Positions 24,289 to 36,233 of a stretch of DNA of 37,234 nucleotides are shown here, in pieces. The notes under the pieces were generated by a model, which worked only from the letters and a program-made list of their open reading frames with translations, did no database searches and was not told the origin of the DNA. Position numbers and translations under genes: made by a program. How positions within the stretch are numbered: the stretch's first letter is position 1; every line of letters begins with the position of its first letter. Location of the stretch: NCBI GenBank assembly GCA_036897625.1, contig JAYMTA010000146.1, positions 1-37,234 on the forward strand, given 5' to 3'. Source of the stretch: Pelargonium cotyledonis. Lineage: Eukaryota > Streptophyta > Magnoliopsida > Geraniales > Geraniaceae.

Positions 24289-24294
24289 CACGTG
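24289..24294 (-). promoter_or_regulatory. G-box in the ferritin promoter
   Basis: CACGTG inside the 10-bp palindrome TACACGTGTA (24287-24296), about 80 bp upstream of the TATA box and immediately next to the iron-response element. G-boxes bind bZIP and bHLH factors; the binding factor here is not known. Confidence 0.5.
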
Positions 24295-24304
24295 TACGCG
24301 GCGT

Positions 24305-24318
24305 GTGGAAAGCTCGTG
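24305..24318 (-). promoter_or_regulatory. Iron-dependent regulatory sequence (IDRS) of ferritin
   Basis: The minus strand reads CACGAGCTTTCCAC. The IDRS described for Arabidopsis and maize ferritin promoters is CACGAG, four bases, CCAC, and this site fits exactly. The similarity continues with ACGCCG, as I remember it from the maize element. It lies about 100 bp upstream of the TATA box on the gene's own strand. In those plants the element represses ferritin transcription when iron is low. Confidence 0.8.
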
Positions 24319-24329
24319 GCTTTATCCAA

Positions 24330-25194
24330 GTTGCATTTGGAATTTTGGAAAAATGTTTGGTCGATTTGTAGTTGGAGATAAACTCCATAAATATAATTGA
24401 CATTTCAACATTTTTGTCCCACTCGCTTGCTTAGGAGATTACCCCATACTCGCTCTATATACATCACAGCGACACAGCTTGTAGGTAATATCGACGAAAT
24501 TACAACATTGACCTTTCTGAGTTTCAATCTATACCTGGCGAGTACGCCACTCTCCATACTCTCAGGCGCATGGCAGAGAAAAGTACGATGTATGGAGATA
24601 TTTTTGTATGGTAGCGAGGACTACAATATTGATTTGGGCCAAAATGTCCGCCGAAGATTCCTTTCTCACTGGAACTCCTTGCCAGCCTGGCACTTCATTT
24701 TAGTGGTACTTGTGATTTACCAATAATTTGTTACGGAGTATTTGTTATTTTGTTTTTGGTGGAGTATTCAAACTTCTATTTTATTTATATGTATTTTTCA
24801 TTCATTACTTATAGTTAATGAAAATATTTAGCGTAAAAAATAAATATTTTTCAAATTTATGATATATTTTTTTTTTACATTTATCTATTTAAGTGAATAA
24901 AAATTATATTTACGATTTTTAGTATGTAAACGTTTATGAGTTATACACTAATAAGTTTTAAAAGTTTATTATAATACGTCAAATCTTACGGAAAAAACTT
25001 AATCACTTTTTTTTTGTAAGATCTATAATAAAATATGTACAAAATATTAACATTGTAATAAATTCATTAAAATATTGAAACTTATCTATTTTCAACCCTA
25101 AATATTTTTATTAGAAATATAAAATACATTTAAAAATCTATAAATGGAAAAAATACTTTCCCTTTAATTTTTATGTTAAATTTTACTTGCAACT
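24330..25194. other. AT-rich intergenic stretch without a recognised gene
   Basis: An open frame of about 109 codons at 24397-24726 (+) has no recognisable domain and no promoter or splice context, so it is not called. From 24760 to 25194 the sequence is very AT-rich with no visible structure. Confidence 0.5.
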
Positions 25195-25211
25195 AAAATT
25201 ATGTAAATTTG

Positions 25212-25835
25212 AGAAAAAAGAGGGTTAGGAGAGAAAAAGCTTTCTGAGGAGTTAGGAGTGCAAACGTAGCCGCTTTTGCCACAGAAGTTCTGTCCTTTGT
25301 TCACCAACTCTGCCTTTTACATCTTCTTTTGTATCACCGTATGATCTCACCGTCGGTATTTAAGCATCGCTTAGTCTTCAGTCCAGATCTGAGTCGAACC
25401 GACATCCGTCGCCGCTGTTTTTTAATGTCGAAAATTGCAGCATCGTCGCTTATCGTTTTCATGTATTTCCTTAGCTTTTAGTTGTTTCTTAGTGGTCTGT
25501 ATTTCTTTGGTGGAAGTTTTATTTTCGTATTTTGTTGGTAGTTTCAGTATGTCTTCCCTCGTTGGAAGGGGTTTTCGTTATGTTTCGATAGGGATTATTT
25601 GGTTCTGCTCTCTAGGATGACGTTCAGTTATCGTACAGGCTTAGGGGAGGGTTTGCCTAGTGCTTTTGATTTGCTAAATTGACCCAGTTTTGTGAGGATC
25701 TTCTAATATTTGTCAATTATCCCATTTGGGGCTAGTACGTTTTGTATTCTGCCAGGTTGATGTTTGGAGTATGGTTTGGTTATCGTATTGTAATGGTTTC
25801 TTTATTATGAAATAAAGTTTCATTTCAAGATAAAA
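25212..25835 (+). mobile_element. Non-LTR retroposon insertion (LINE-derived or similar), non-coding
   Basis: A roughly 620-bp GC-richer island in AT-rich DNA, flanked by 17-bp direct repeats AAAATTATGTAAATTTG (25195-25211 and 25836-25852). Its right end is ATTATGAAATAAAGTTTCATTTC-like sequence followed by a short A-run. This architecture is that of target-primed reverse transcription. The 3' end resembles plant L1 3' untranslated regions. There is no long frame: the longest is about 61 codons at 25435. It could be a 5'-truncated LINE, an internally deleted LINE or a retroposed transcript. The exact duplication implies a rather recent insertion. Confidence 0.75.
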
Positions 25836-26286
25836 AAAATTATGTAAATTTGTGGTGTTTGAATATTTTATTATAATTAACATGCTACATTTTTATTGAC
25901 ATTCGAGCAATTATGATCAACATTTCCTCTTTGTTTTATTTATATTACGAGTTTATTTAATAAAAATCAATCACTAAATTTGGAATAGAAAATCCAAATT
26001 TTGAATGTGGAAAGGAAATGAATTTTTTTGATATAAAAACAAAAATGAAGATAGTATTGTAAAACACGTTCATCTCGAAAACGAGTAGGATCTATTTTAT
26101 GAAACCTGAACTTATAAAAATACGGAAAATGTTCCAACAACTAGGGTTCAAATTGTCAAGTCAATTTAATAAAATATCACTAAAGTTGAGAAAAATGAAT
26201 GAACAAATCTTAATATTTGGAGACCATAATAGTAGTTTAATCAAACAAAAGGGCCTTGTAATTTTATTTGAAACGCGAAGTCACAA

Positions 26287-26357
26287 GCACCAGTGGTCTA
26301 GTGGTAGAATAGTACCCTGCCACGGTACAGACCCGGGTTCGATTCCCGGCTGGGGCA
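26287..26357 (+). tRNA. tRNA-Gly (anticodon GCC)
   Basis: A 71-nt cloverleaf: acceptor GCACCAG, D-arm with A box GGTCTAGTGGTAG, anticodon loop CTGCCAC with GCC, T-arm CCGGG-TTCGATT-CCCGG, discriminator A. The acceptor 3' strand is CTGGGGC where the usual gene has CTGGTGC, leaving an A3-G70 mismatch. All other stems pair. An upstream CAA (26284-26286) and downstream T-runs fit a plant polymerase III gene. It may be functional or beginning to decay. Confidence 0.88.
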
Positions 26358-26364
26358 AATAATA

Positions 26365-26384
26365 TTTTCAACCTTTTGTTTTTT
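26365..26384 (+). terminator. Polymerase III terminator T-runs after tRNA-Gly
   Basis: TTTT at 26365-26368, TTTT at 26374-26377 and TTTTTT at 26379-26384 follow the tRNA within 30 bp. Confidence 0.7.
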
Positions 26385-26542
26385 ATCAATTACAAATGGA
26401 CATTTCTTCAAAATTCACAATCAAATTCAAACAATAATTGTAATCGTAGTTCATAAATTTTTTGAACTTAAAGTCATCATTCATGTATAGAGCGAACGAA
26501 TTGGAAATTCGAAGAAGAAGAAGATAGAGAGCTACAACAAAT

Positions 26543-29399
26543 TTAGAACTTGTCTACGGGTACTCCGTCTCTAAGAACCTCGTAAGCCTCTCTGCTTCGG
26601 GATTTTTTCATACCAGCAGAGACATGGAGTTTTGCTCCGTCGGCTGATATTGAGGTCACCTTTACCCAGATGAGCACCTTGGTCTTCATGCCCTCGATAT
26701 CAGCTAGCTTTCCTTTCTCCAGATAACCCGTCACTGTGGTGAAGAAACGCAGGACTGACGAGTCCTTGTAGCCTACTTCACAGATCGAGGGTATGAAGAC
26801 AGTGAGCTTCCCGGTTTCTTCGTTGAACTCGTAGTTGGTGGCATCACGAGGGAAGATTCCTATCGCCATGTTGTAGTCCTTCAGCAACTCTGGCAATGGC
26901 TTTTGCATTGTCCCTGCAAGTTCAAATGGTTTTATTTTTTACTTGCGAAAATACGAGTACCAACACAATAGACACACATAGAGCTCGCAATTTGGAACTG
27001 AACCTGTGGCCCCTGAATCCCAAACCACATTTTTTGAGGGTTTGGGTTTCATGAAATAGGCCCGGTTGAATTTTAAGTCGGGTAAATCCACACATTCTTC
27101 TATGTAAAACTTGCAACCCAATCTGCACCTCTTGCAGGTCGAGTTATGTCTTTTCAACCCGAACTCGGACCCAAATTGCCAGCTCTTACACGTGAATGTA
27201 AATGCTCAAACTCGGACCCAAATGCCCAATATTGGCACACCAATGAAGTTCAAAGTTTCAAACACAAAAGATACGTGAATGAAATGGTCAAATACTACCC
27301 ACTCTACCTTAGAGCTCTCAATTTTAACACCAAACAAATATTGGCACACACTGCCCACCTATATGGAAAGGATCTCATTTTGAAAACTTTAGTTCATAAG
27401 ATTGTTCTCATCATCTCGATACATGAGTAAATTAAACGATTAAACTAAGAGCAGCCCTCAACTCAACCCACCCACAAAATTTGCTCTGTTTTGAGCAGCA
27501 GATAGCAGATTTTTAAGCTACACTATGGTACTACCAATGCCACGTGATCAACCATTATCAGAGCACACTGTGTTAGAGTTCACTGAGGGTCGAGAGTCGA
27601 GACTAAGACAATGCTTCCTATGTGATTGTCCTAAGCAGATGAAAATATATCATTTTATACAGAGATGAAAATACAATATTCATATTGTTAATTCATCATT
27701 TTCTGTTGATGATTTATCTGTACAATGCACAATAGTATCACTCTAAAGCATACGGTAATGTCTCTCATACTAACCTAATGCAAGTGCTGTTTTTTTTCTC
27801 AATTTAAAAGCTCACAGATAAATGATGCGAAAGAAGTATTCAGTATTCTCATAAATTATGGATACATGCCTCTAATACACACAAAAAATTGGCCTACAAA
27901 ACTTCTACTGTTCTTGAAAAAGAACGGAACCGAAGGATGCGAAAGGAGAACAAACCTTTCATTTTGTTGACCAACCATTTGGTTCCTCCTTCAATACTAG
28001 CCGACAGTGACTAAACACATGAAGGAGAATACATATTAGTAGGAGATATATGTTAACTAATGCATGCAAAACAAAACATAAATGGAAGTCTATCTATGCA
28101 TAACCGCATACTCACATGTTATCGACACACTTCCAATATACAAAATAAATATACTATATACTTAAATAAACCAAGTCAATCATGTTATTACCAAAACAAC
28201 CCATTTTCCAATATCAAAACAAATTACCAAAACTGCCACAAGTGCCTATCCAAAAAATTACACAAATATAAACAAAAGGTTACATTTTTCATCAGTTACA
28301 AGCAAATCTCTGACACATTACTGATCAAACTACCCCAAATGTTCACCAATTCAACACAAACCACAACATACTCAGCATGTTATTGATATACTTTCAATAT
28401 CCATAATAAATATATTGTATACTTTTATGGGCTTTGGGGTGTCTTTAAAGGAAATATATTGGGTTAAGTGTGCAAAAAAAATCCATCAATTCCAGTTACT
28501 TCATATAACATTCCAACCAATTCAATGACATACAAATGACATTTCCTCAGCTAAAAACTATCATCTATGCGAACCAACAACCCTTCATCCAAAATCAAGA
28601 CAAAATAACAAAACTGCCACAAGAACCTATCCAAAAATTTACACATTAATTTAAGCAAAAAGGCACATTTTTTTTTATCAGTTACAAGCAAATCTCTGAC
28701 ACATTGTTGATCAACTGCCCCGATAATTCACCAATTCAACACAAACCACAAAATACTCGGCGTTTTATCCATTTACTTTCAAGATATGTAATAAATATAT
28801 TATATACTTAAATGGGCCTTGGGTGCGTCTTTAAAGGAAATACATTGAGTTACAATTTCAGTTGCATTATATAACATTCCAGCCAATTCAATAGCATATA
28901 AATGGCAGTATGACACTTTCTCAACTTAACGCTATCATCTATGTGCATTGAACCAACAGTCAATCATCCAAAATCAACACAAAATAACAAAACTGCCACA
29001 AGAGAATATAAAAAAAAATTACACAACAATTTAAGCAAAAGGGCACAATTTTTATCAGTTACAAGCAAACTCTGACACATTGTTGATAACCTACCCCAAT
29101 CATTCACCAATTCAACACAACTGACATCTAATTCATTAATTCTCTACAGTAACAGCCAATTACCCTGTAATTCACACAATTCAGATACTAAAATCGCAAA
29201 CCCCAAATTACATTATCTAAATATTCGATCAAGAAGTGAAATTGACATCGGATCAAACACGAAAACGTTACAATTCGATGAACAAATAGAGGAAGAGAAT
29301 CAGAAGAGTTACGTTGATGTCTTCGCCGACGGAATCGAGCTGTTTGTTGGCTTTTTGGTTGAACCAATACGATCCGACCTTGTTGAACACCTGATCCAT
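26543..29399 (-). CDS. DUF538 family protein (At5g01610 type)
   Basis: Exons: 29399-29313, 28010-27956, 26913-26543, giving 170 residues. The family is plant-specific and its biochemical role is not settled. The start MDQVFNKVGSYWFNQKANKQ is followed by SASIEGGTKWLVNKMKG. The DUF538 domain fills about 48-165 (PLPELLKDYNMAIGIFPRDA, FIPSICEVGYKDSSVLRF, GYLEKGKLADIEGMKTKVLI) and the end is VLRDGVPVDKF. No signal peptide is seen. An ATG two codons into exon 3 (MQKPLP) gives only a fragment of the protein; exons 1 and 2 join it in frame. From memory, Arabidopsis At5g01610, next to FER1, encodes a DUF538 protein of this size. Intron 1 contains a tandem array and intron 2 a MITE. Confidence 0.95.
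26979..27187 (+). mobile_element. hAT-like MITE in DUF538 intron 2
   Basis: Terminal inverted repeats TAGAGCTCGCAATTTGG (26979-26995) and, on the other strand of the right end, AAGAGCTGGCAATTTGG; 15 of 17 match. The interior has GGTTTGGGTTT, CACCTCTTGCAGGTCGAG and TTTTCAACCCGAAC. It belongs to the same family style as the element at 11797. No clear target duplication was seen. Confidence 0.7.
28111..29130. repeat. Tandem array with about 380-bp unit in DUF538 intron 1
   Basis: Three diverged copies in tandem: AACTGCCACAAG recurs at 28231, 28612 and 28991 (spacing 381 and 379). Each is followed by ATCAGTTACAAGCAAA, CTGACACATT and TTCACCAATTCAACACAA, and the first two by ATAATAAATATATT-type and TCTTTAAAGGAAATA words. 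A fragment of a further unit lies at 28111-28170, and the third copy is cut near 29120. No gene or transposon terminus was recognised in the unit. Confidence 0.85.
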
Positions 29400-30609
29400 T
29401 GCCTCGCAGAAACCCTAAATCTCTCTTCCTCTCTAGAGCTCGCAGCGATACTTCTTCTGATCTGCGATGGCGATTTCTAGAGAGAGAAAGTTTTAGAGAA
29501 AGAGATTATTCGTCTTATCTCGTTCCTTGCAATTCGGTGTAAACACTCGGAGAGGAATATTGTGCCTTGAACCAATTAGAGAATGACACGTCAACAATGA
29601 TGGTCATGGGTCCACGTAATGGACGGCTTGGATTGAACAGCAGATTTTGTCTAATTATTATGATTTTGTCTTTTTATTATTATTATTTTTTTTTTCGGTA
29701 AAATTATTATTTTTTTTTTTCGAAGGAATGATTTTGTGTAATTTTGTTTGTTAATTATGAATAGTCATTTTTTGTCTAATGAATATAGAATATCTTTTTG
29801 GATAAATTAATTCGAATTTTATTCAATTTGGTACTTTTGGATAATTGCAAATATTTTGGGTACAAAATCCAAACTTGTAGTTAAATTAATCTTCATATAT
29901 TCATTATTTTTGTTTCGATGAATATAAAATGGACTACTTATTGACACGAATATACGTTCGATTTAGGTTAGTATATTATATATAGACTCTTTTTTCAGTC
30001 AATTAAGCATATAAGTGACGTCTTTTTGTCAATAATTCAAGTATAAGTGTAATGAATTTATCACTTTGTCGCTAGTTATTAGTTATTAGACTGTGATTAT
30101 CAATGCATAGAAGGCGTGCCTTCTCGACACTTTTGTTGGTGACGACTTCTGCTCGTATAATCCTCAAATAGTCAAACGTTCTTTTTGAGTCAACCTTTAC
30201 GTTAATGGGTAGTACATAAATGACGTGAGATTGGCAGTATAAATCAAAATTATGTCAAATCTCAAATACACTTTGGCGTGGGCTTTTCGACTTTTTATTA
30301 CTCGAGTCAATAAAAACAAACAATTGTTGTAGTGCTAAAAAATATAATAGAGAAAAAAAATATCATGTAAATTAAGAAATTGCTATAAAGAATTTGTAAA
30401 AAAAATAGCAATTTCCTAATTGGACAAGTAAGCGCACATGTCACTCCAAAGAGGTGACACCTCACACATGAAACGACAGATAATAAAATGTCGTTTTTAC
30501 GTTTCTCTTCGATTCTCTTCTTCTTCTTCGTCGTCCCTCTCTCAGCTCAATCCAGCTTTAGCTGATTCGCTTGTTCGATCACAAAATCCACAGTCGCAAA
30601 TCTCAGAAA
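29400..30609. other. Divergent promoter region between DUF538 and the PX-domain gene
   Basis: The gap holds both 5' leaders. Next to the PX gene there is a pyrimidine-rich leader (30498-30545). GAGGTGACACCTC (30451-30463) is a near-perfect palindrome. The middle (29650-30420) is AT-rich with T-runs at 29690-29725; no gene was recognised. Confidence 0.5.
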
Positions 30610-33600
30610 ATGAATCTATACACGCACGACCTCTCTCTTCTGGACTACAGTTTCTCCTTCACCGATCCCGCCACCAGGCACGAGCTCTTCAGGAGCGACC
30701 TGTACGGACCCGATCAAGCAATTGCGAATTCCTTCTCCTCCGCCGCCGATTCCGACGGAGAAGGTGGTGATAGCAGAGGTAGAAGAGCAGTGGTGAAGCG
30801 GAGGAGCCCGAGCCCGCCCAAGCACCGCCACGATGGCAAATCGCCGCTTCCATTCGGCATGGATTGGAGCCCTCCGCCTCGAAAATGGGTACTTTTTCCG
30901 ATTTACGTGTGGTGTAAAGTTTGAATTTTGAATGTTTTGTGTTGTGCGTTTTGCTTGATTTGGTCACTGGTGTGCTTGAATCTTATTTTCTTATCTTAAT
31001 TGTATCTAGTGGATTTTCTATTGATGTGTAAGCAATTTGAATGTTTTGTGTTTTGGGTTTGGTTTGGTTTGGTTTTAGTCATTGCATGTTGTGAAGCTTA
31101 ATGGTTGGGTTCTTTGGTTGTTTCATGTATTGTTTTGCTAATTACTTGATACAATTTGATAAGTAGAACTAGGTGTTCTTTACTTCTTGTGGCAATACAC
31201 GTTAGCTCTTTATTCTACTGAGTTTTTATTAAGTGAGAGAATTCGATAGCCTTTGCTATCTTGATATGCTATCTTGATACAAATATTTATCACTATATAT
31301 CCATGTTTAGTAAATTTGACAAATATGCAAATATAGCTTTCTCTTGAACTAATTACTATGGTTGCTGGTTCCAAATCGGTCAATTGGTAGATAGAGCTAA
31401 CATTTAACACGCGTGTGCAGCTTTAGGGAGGAGGGCCTAATTTGTGTTGCTGTATTAAATTGATTGTTGCTTTTTGGTCTTGTTTCTCGTTTGTATAAAA
31501 CATAGGATTAGCGTTAATGTTTTCTTACTCTTAGTTTATGAAACTTGTTTTTCATTGTATGTAGTATGGACGGGAGTCTATTTGGCCACATGATCCTCAA
31601 ACAGGATGGAGTTACTGTGTCACAGTTCCTTCGTGGACTGTCATACCGAAATCAAGAGGCTCAGAGCCTGTGGTGGTATGCTTCCATCTTTCTGCAGAAT
31701 TTTCAGCCGACTTACTATGACTGCATTTATTTTCTGTTTTAACATTCATGGAGAACAGTTTTACAGGGTTTTAGTTGGAATCCAGTCACCTAAAGGGGTC
31801 ACCACCACACAAGGGATACTAAGAAGGTTCAGTGAATTCATAAAACTACTGTCTGAAGTAAGTAACCTGATGTTGTAATTTACCCATTTTCTGGAGAATA
31901 AATAAGTAAATAAATGTATCACTCACATTTGTCGTTGGGATAGTTTGTTAATCGTTGGTGCTTTCACGGGGACAACAACATATAATCTCATTCTAATGCT
32001 AAACTTCTACAAATATCCTCAATATTTTCATCGTCTTTTGTAGCTCAAGAAGACTTTTCCATGGAAAAATCTACCCCCAGCCCCTCCGAAGAGAATACTG
32101 AAAATGAAAGACAAGACCTTGTTGGAAGAGGTAGGTTAGATTTACCTCTTACTGTAGTTGTTGGTACCATATAAATGAATATACTTAGTGGCAGTATGTT
32201 ACCTGATTTCAGAAATTCAGAAATAATTTCTATGTTGGGACTACTCTTTAGGATTTGTTGTAGCAGTAATTCATTACAGGTTATGGCGTAAATACTACTC
32301 AAAAGACAGCAAATTGATTAGGCATGACCAACTCACTTAGTTTCCAGATGACTATATCAATGTTAAATTAAATCAACAAATTCCTTAAAATAATTCAACC
32401 AACCACAATGTTTGTGATGATGTTTAGAAGGTATAGTTAGACCTGACAGAGGACATAATGGAAAAACTATTGTGGACTTTCACATGCCCTTTCGCTACTC
32501 TTGGGTTCTATTACACCATTTTGCTAATGCATAATGTACAGGTTTGATTTTAGTTTGCATTGTCCAAATAGAAACCATTATTCTGTTTTTATTGATGTAC
32601 GATGTTGCCACATTTGGCCAAAAGAATTTTCCTGTTGAATAAAGTGGTGCCTACATTCTTGTGTTTAAGTGATGTGTATCCCCTCCCGAAATTCTACAAA
32701 TTAACCGTTGTTTCCATGAAATAACAGTAACAATATTCTCAAAATGGTTAGTTTGATGCAGAGGAGGTGTTCTTTGGAGGATTGGATGCAGAAACTTCTA
32801 TCAGACATTGAATTATCAAGAAGTGCTCCAGTGGCAACATTTCTTGAGCTCGAAGCAGCTGCGAGGTCTTGTAGGTGTTTCCTTGATGCAAATAATTTCA
32901 AATTTTAAACCTCAAACAACAACCTACTGTGACAAAGTATAAAACATAAGTAAATGAATAATGCCACTTTATTTAGTTATGTTTGTATTGTTGCATATTT
33001 CAGCATTCTATGACCGAAATCAGCAAGTTTCAGATGCAAATTCTTCTGGTAGTGGTGCGGCCCAAACATTTTTATTTTCAACCACTTCAGATCTTTCTGT
33101 GATTGCTGGGAGCTATTCAGTTGCATCAGATTATGGTAATGATTCTTCTTATGAGATATCTGAGGTTGGAACACCGAGGCATGAAATGGATAGTCGTTCT
33201 GATCTAGGTACCGAGAGCTCAATAGCCCAACAAGATGCAGCTGATCCGATGGTGAGTACTGGAAAACATGGCATATTTAATAGAAACTTTATTAAGGACA
33301 ACATTGAAAGGTTTTCAAGACACAGAATAAATGCTGGAAGGGAGAGTAGTACTGTAGACAGGGAAAATTTGACCAAGAATGTTTCTAAATCTAAATATAT
33401 TCAAGGGGATGCGGTTGGTTTTTCCCCAGAACAAGAGAACTTAAATTCAGATGGTCATGTTCGAAGATTATCGACAGACAGTGTTGGAAGTGACTTGAGT
33501 TCTGTAAGAGCTAGCGAAATATCAAACCTGGGGGTGGCCGATTTATTTCGAGATGGCTCTCATGACATTTCCGAACAGGCTGAGGTTCCTAGAAATATGG

Positions 33601-36047
33601 ATAATTTTGTCAGCTCAGATTTACAATTTTCGAGGGGCTCACTAATCGCTCTTCCACCCGATGAGAGACACAAATTGAATAGAGTTCTAACTACAGCACA
33701 GCAGAGATTAGCTACAGCAAAAACAGATATGGAGGATCTGATGTCAAGGTTGAACCAAGAAGTTGCTGTCAGACAGTTCCTGACAACAAAGGTAATTTTC
33801 ACTGCATTTCTAATTAGCTGCAGTTTCTGAATGTCTTAAAATGAGGAAATCCAGACATGAACTCTAGTTCATTGTTCACTCTGAAACATAATGGTGCATT
33901 TTGACAAGATGGTAGAAAAATGAAGTGGACAGTCTCTGTCTGGATTTTTGAAGCTCCATAAAGACCTCTACTTATACAAGTTATGGTTTGTGTTCAATTT
34001 TCAGCAATGGTCGCTGAATGAAATGCAACTTTATCTTGTCACCGAGTTCACTGAACTTTATTTATTGTCTTGGAAGATTATTCTTACAAGTTTGGTCCAT
34101 GACGAGTTGAAAATAAATTGATGGGCATGCTCTTTTGAGCTCCAATGGAATACTCTAATCACCACACAATTTTTTGTAGGTCAAAGATTTGGAATCAGAA
34201 CTTGAAACTACAAGGCATAATTGTAAAGAAAATATGCAACAAGCTGTATTAAATGAGAGGGAAAAATTTACTCAAATGCAGTGGGATATAGAGGAACTCC
34301 GGAGGAAATGTATGGAAATGGAGATGGAATTGAAGTCCAAACAGGTTTGCTTTCTACCATTGAAGTTCCTTAGATCTCTGTATCATATTTCTTTTTCAGA
34401 TGTTAATATTGTGAGGGAACATTCCAGGAGGAAAAGGAGCGTGCCGAGTCAATTAAAATGGCAGTCATTCAGGAGAACGAAATGTTGCTGCAGGAGTTGG
34501 ATATTGCAAGAGAACAGTTTGAGAACTTGCAGAATCAACACGAGGAGTTAGAGGCGAAATCAAAAGCGGACATAAAGCTCCTTGTTAAAGAGGTGAAATC
34601 GCTTCGAGGTTCACAGTCAGAAATGAAGCAGGAGCTTAGCAAATTGATGAAGGAGAAACTAGAAGTAGAGGTATTTGTTACATCACCGAATCTATCCATT
34701 TTGATTTTCCAGCTCCCATCTGTTTTTAGCATTGGAAAAGATGACATCATTTGATTTGTGAAGGTCTAATGAAGGATAATGTGCTAAAGTCTACTTCGAT
34801 TGATTTGATTTGCGTATAAGGACTCCGGATATTTATTTAGATAGTTGATTATTCTTTTATATTTGCTTGATTTGACTTGCATGCAAGAACTAAGGTAGCA
34901 TTTGGATTAAAAGAATTGGAATGGGAATGGGAATCAGAAAGAGATATCATTCCAAGTTACAAAAATTCTAGTCCAAACGCTACCTAAAATACCATTTTCT
35001 TTCAAACACGGTTTCTTTTCCTTGAATTTTCATTTCTCTTCGGATGAATAAAAACTCTTACTTCGTGCATTTGACACACTCATGTTACATGTACCTAAAA
35101 ATAAACATTATATTTTGTCTTCTTTTTGTTAATAAATGACACAAATTCGTTATCTATAGTCATATACATTCAGCTTTTGCTGGATATTTTGAACAGTTAA
35201 TTCCTTGCAGAGTAATTTCATGCTGTTTTTTGTTTGCTTACTTATTCAGAGAGCTCTTCAAAAGGAAAAGCAAAGAATGGAGCAGATAAATACTGCTAAT
35301 GTGAAGTTACTGCATGAATGTGAAATTCTTCACAACCGGCTCCAGGAATGCAGTGTTAATTTCCTTGTCGAAGAAGAAGATAAGTTAATTGTGGATACAT
35401 CATCACCATCGGATGCTATAGATCTGTTGACAACGTCTGATAATCGAATCGGTCTTCTTCTTGCAGAGGTATCTTCAAAATTGTCCTTCTGTTTATAGTA
35501 AATATGTTTGTCGGCACAGTAACCAACTAACATAGAGGTATTATCAGTAATTCACTGAGGGACAGCGGAGTAAGTATTTATTATTTTATTTTTTTCGTTA
35601 TAATTTGTTGAAATAGGGCCATTATACATAACTAGCAATCAGGACGCTTGTGCTCTACAAATCTTTTGCTATATCAAACTACCGTTTTAATGTCTAGTAG
35701 CATATACATTTCGTTAACTTGTCATTATCCCGATCCTGACCGTTCATTTGCAAATCTAATAGGCCCAGCTTTTGGCACAAGATGTAGAAAACGCTGTCTC
35801 AACATCAGACAATACTTCAAACGTTAACGGCATCAGTAAGAGGACGAGCATTGACGAGCTGAGAAAGATGCTGACAGATACATTCATCGACAACGCGACT
35901 TTGAGGAAACAGGTAAACTCAGTGATCCGTTGCGCTCTGAACACATACATAAAGTCCGAGAAAGATGACGACGACGAAGATGGTGAAGAGGAAGAGGATG
36001 AGCTGCCTTTGAGAAAGACAGTTCTTAGCAAATTCTTAGAAAGATGA
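30610..36047 (+). CDS. PX-domain coiled-coil protein, EREX/EREL family
   Basis: In Arabidopsis these proteins are effectors of endosomal RAB5 GTPases and bind phosphoinositides, acting in vacuolar protein transport. Exons: 30610-30888, 31565-31675, 31759-31857, 32044-32130, 32762-32870, 33004-33791, 34180-34344, 34428-34670, 35250-35468, 35763-36047, giving 794 residues. The N-terminal region ends [13 protein letters not shown] and [11 protein letters not shown]. The PX domain spans about 105-228, with the lipid-binding RRFSEF (152-157) and the proline motif PPAPPK (174-179). A Ser-rich middle follows (about 230-420), then coiled coils (about 440-640) and an acidic segment near the end ([13 protein letters not shown]). 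I cannot tell EREX from EREL1 or EREL2 by eye. Intron 8 carries a Tourist-like MITE. Confidence 0.93.
34894..34984. mobile_element. Tourist-like (PIF/Harbinger) MITE in PX-gene intron 8
   Basis: A 91-bp element with ends GGTAGCATTTGGA and (reverse strand) GGTAGCGTTTGGA, one mismatch, flanked by TAA on both sides (34891-34893 and 34985-34987). The 3-bp TAA duplication and GGnnGnnTTTGG ends are typical of Tourist elements. Confidence 0.75.
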
Positions 36048-36162
36048 GAGAGAGGGATTGTGTAAAATTATATTGGCTTTCAACATTTGGTGAGAGCTTG
36101 CTCATATTGTCATCTCTCTATTACCATAGCAGGATTGCCCTATGCAAAAAGCACATAGCCTT

Positions 36163-36187
36163 GAAACAGAAACAGAAACAGAAACAG
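36163..36187. repeat. GAAACA microsatellite
   Basis: Four perfect copies of GAAACA in the presumed 3' untranslated region of the PX gene. Confidence 0.9.
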
Positions 36188-36233
36188 TTACTATTTTGTG
36201 CCATATTCACTGTTTTGGACCATGAAAATATAC

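Noticed and set aside
24397-24726. 109-codon open frame upstream of ferritin
   Set aside because: No domain, no splice or promoter context, and no family resemblance; chance frame is the simplest explanation.
28060-28386. 108-codon frame in DUF538 intron 1
   Set aside because: It lies in the 380-bp tandem array, is not kept in the other copies and is of low complexity.
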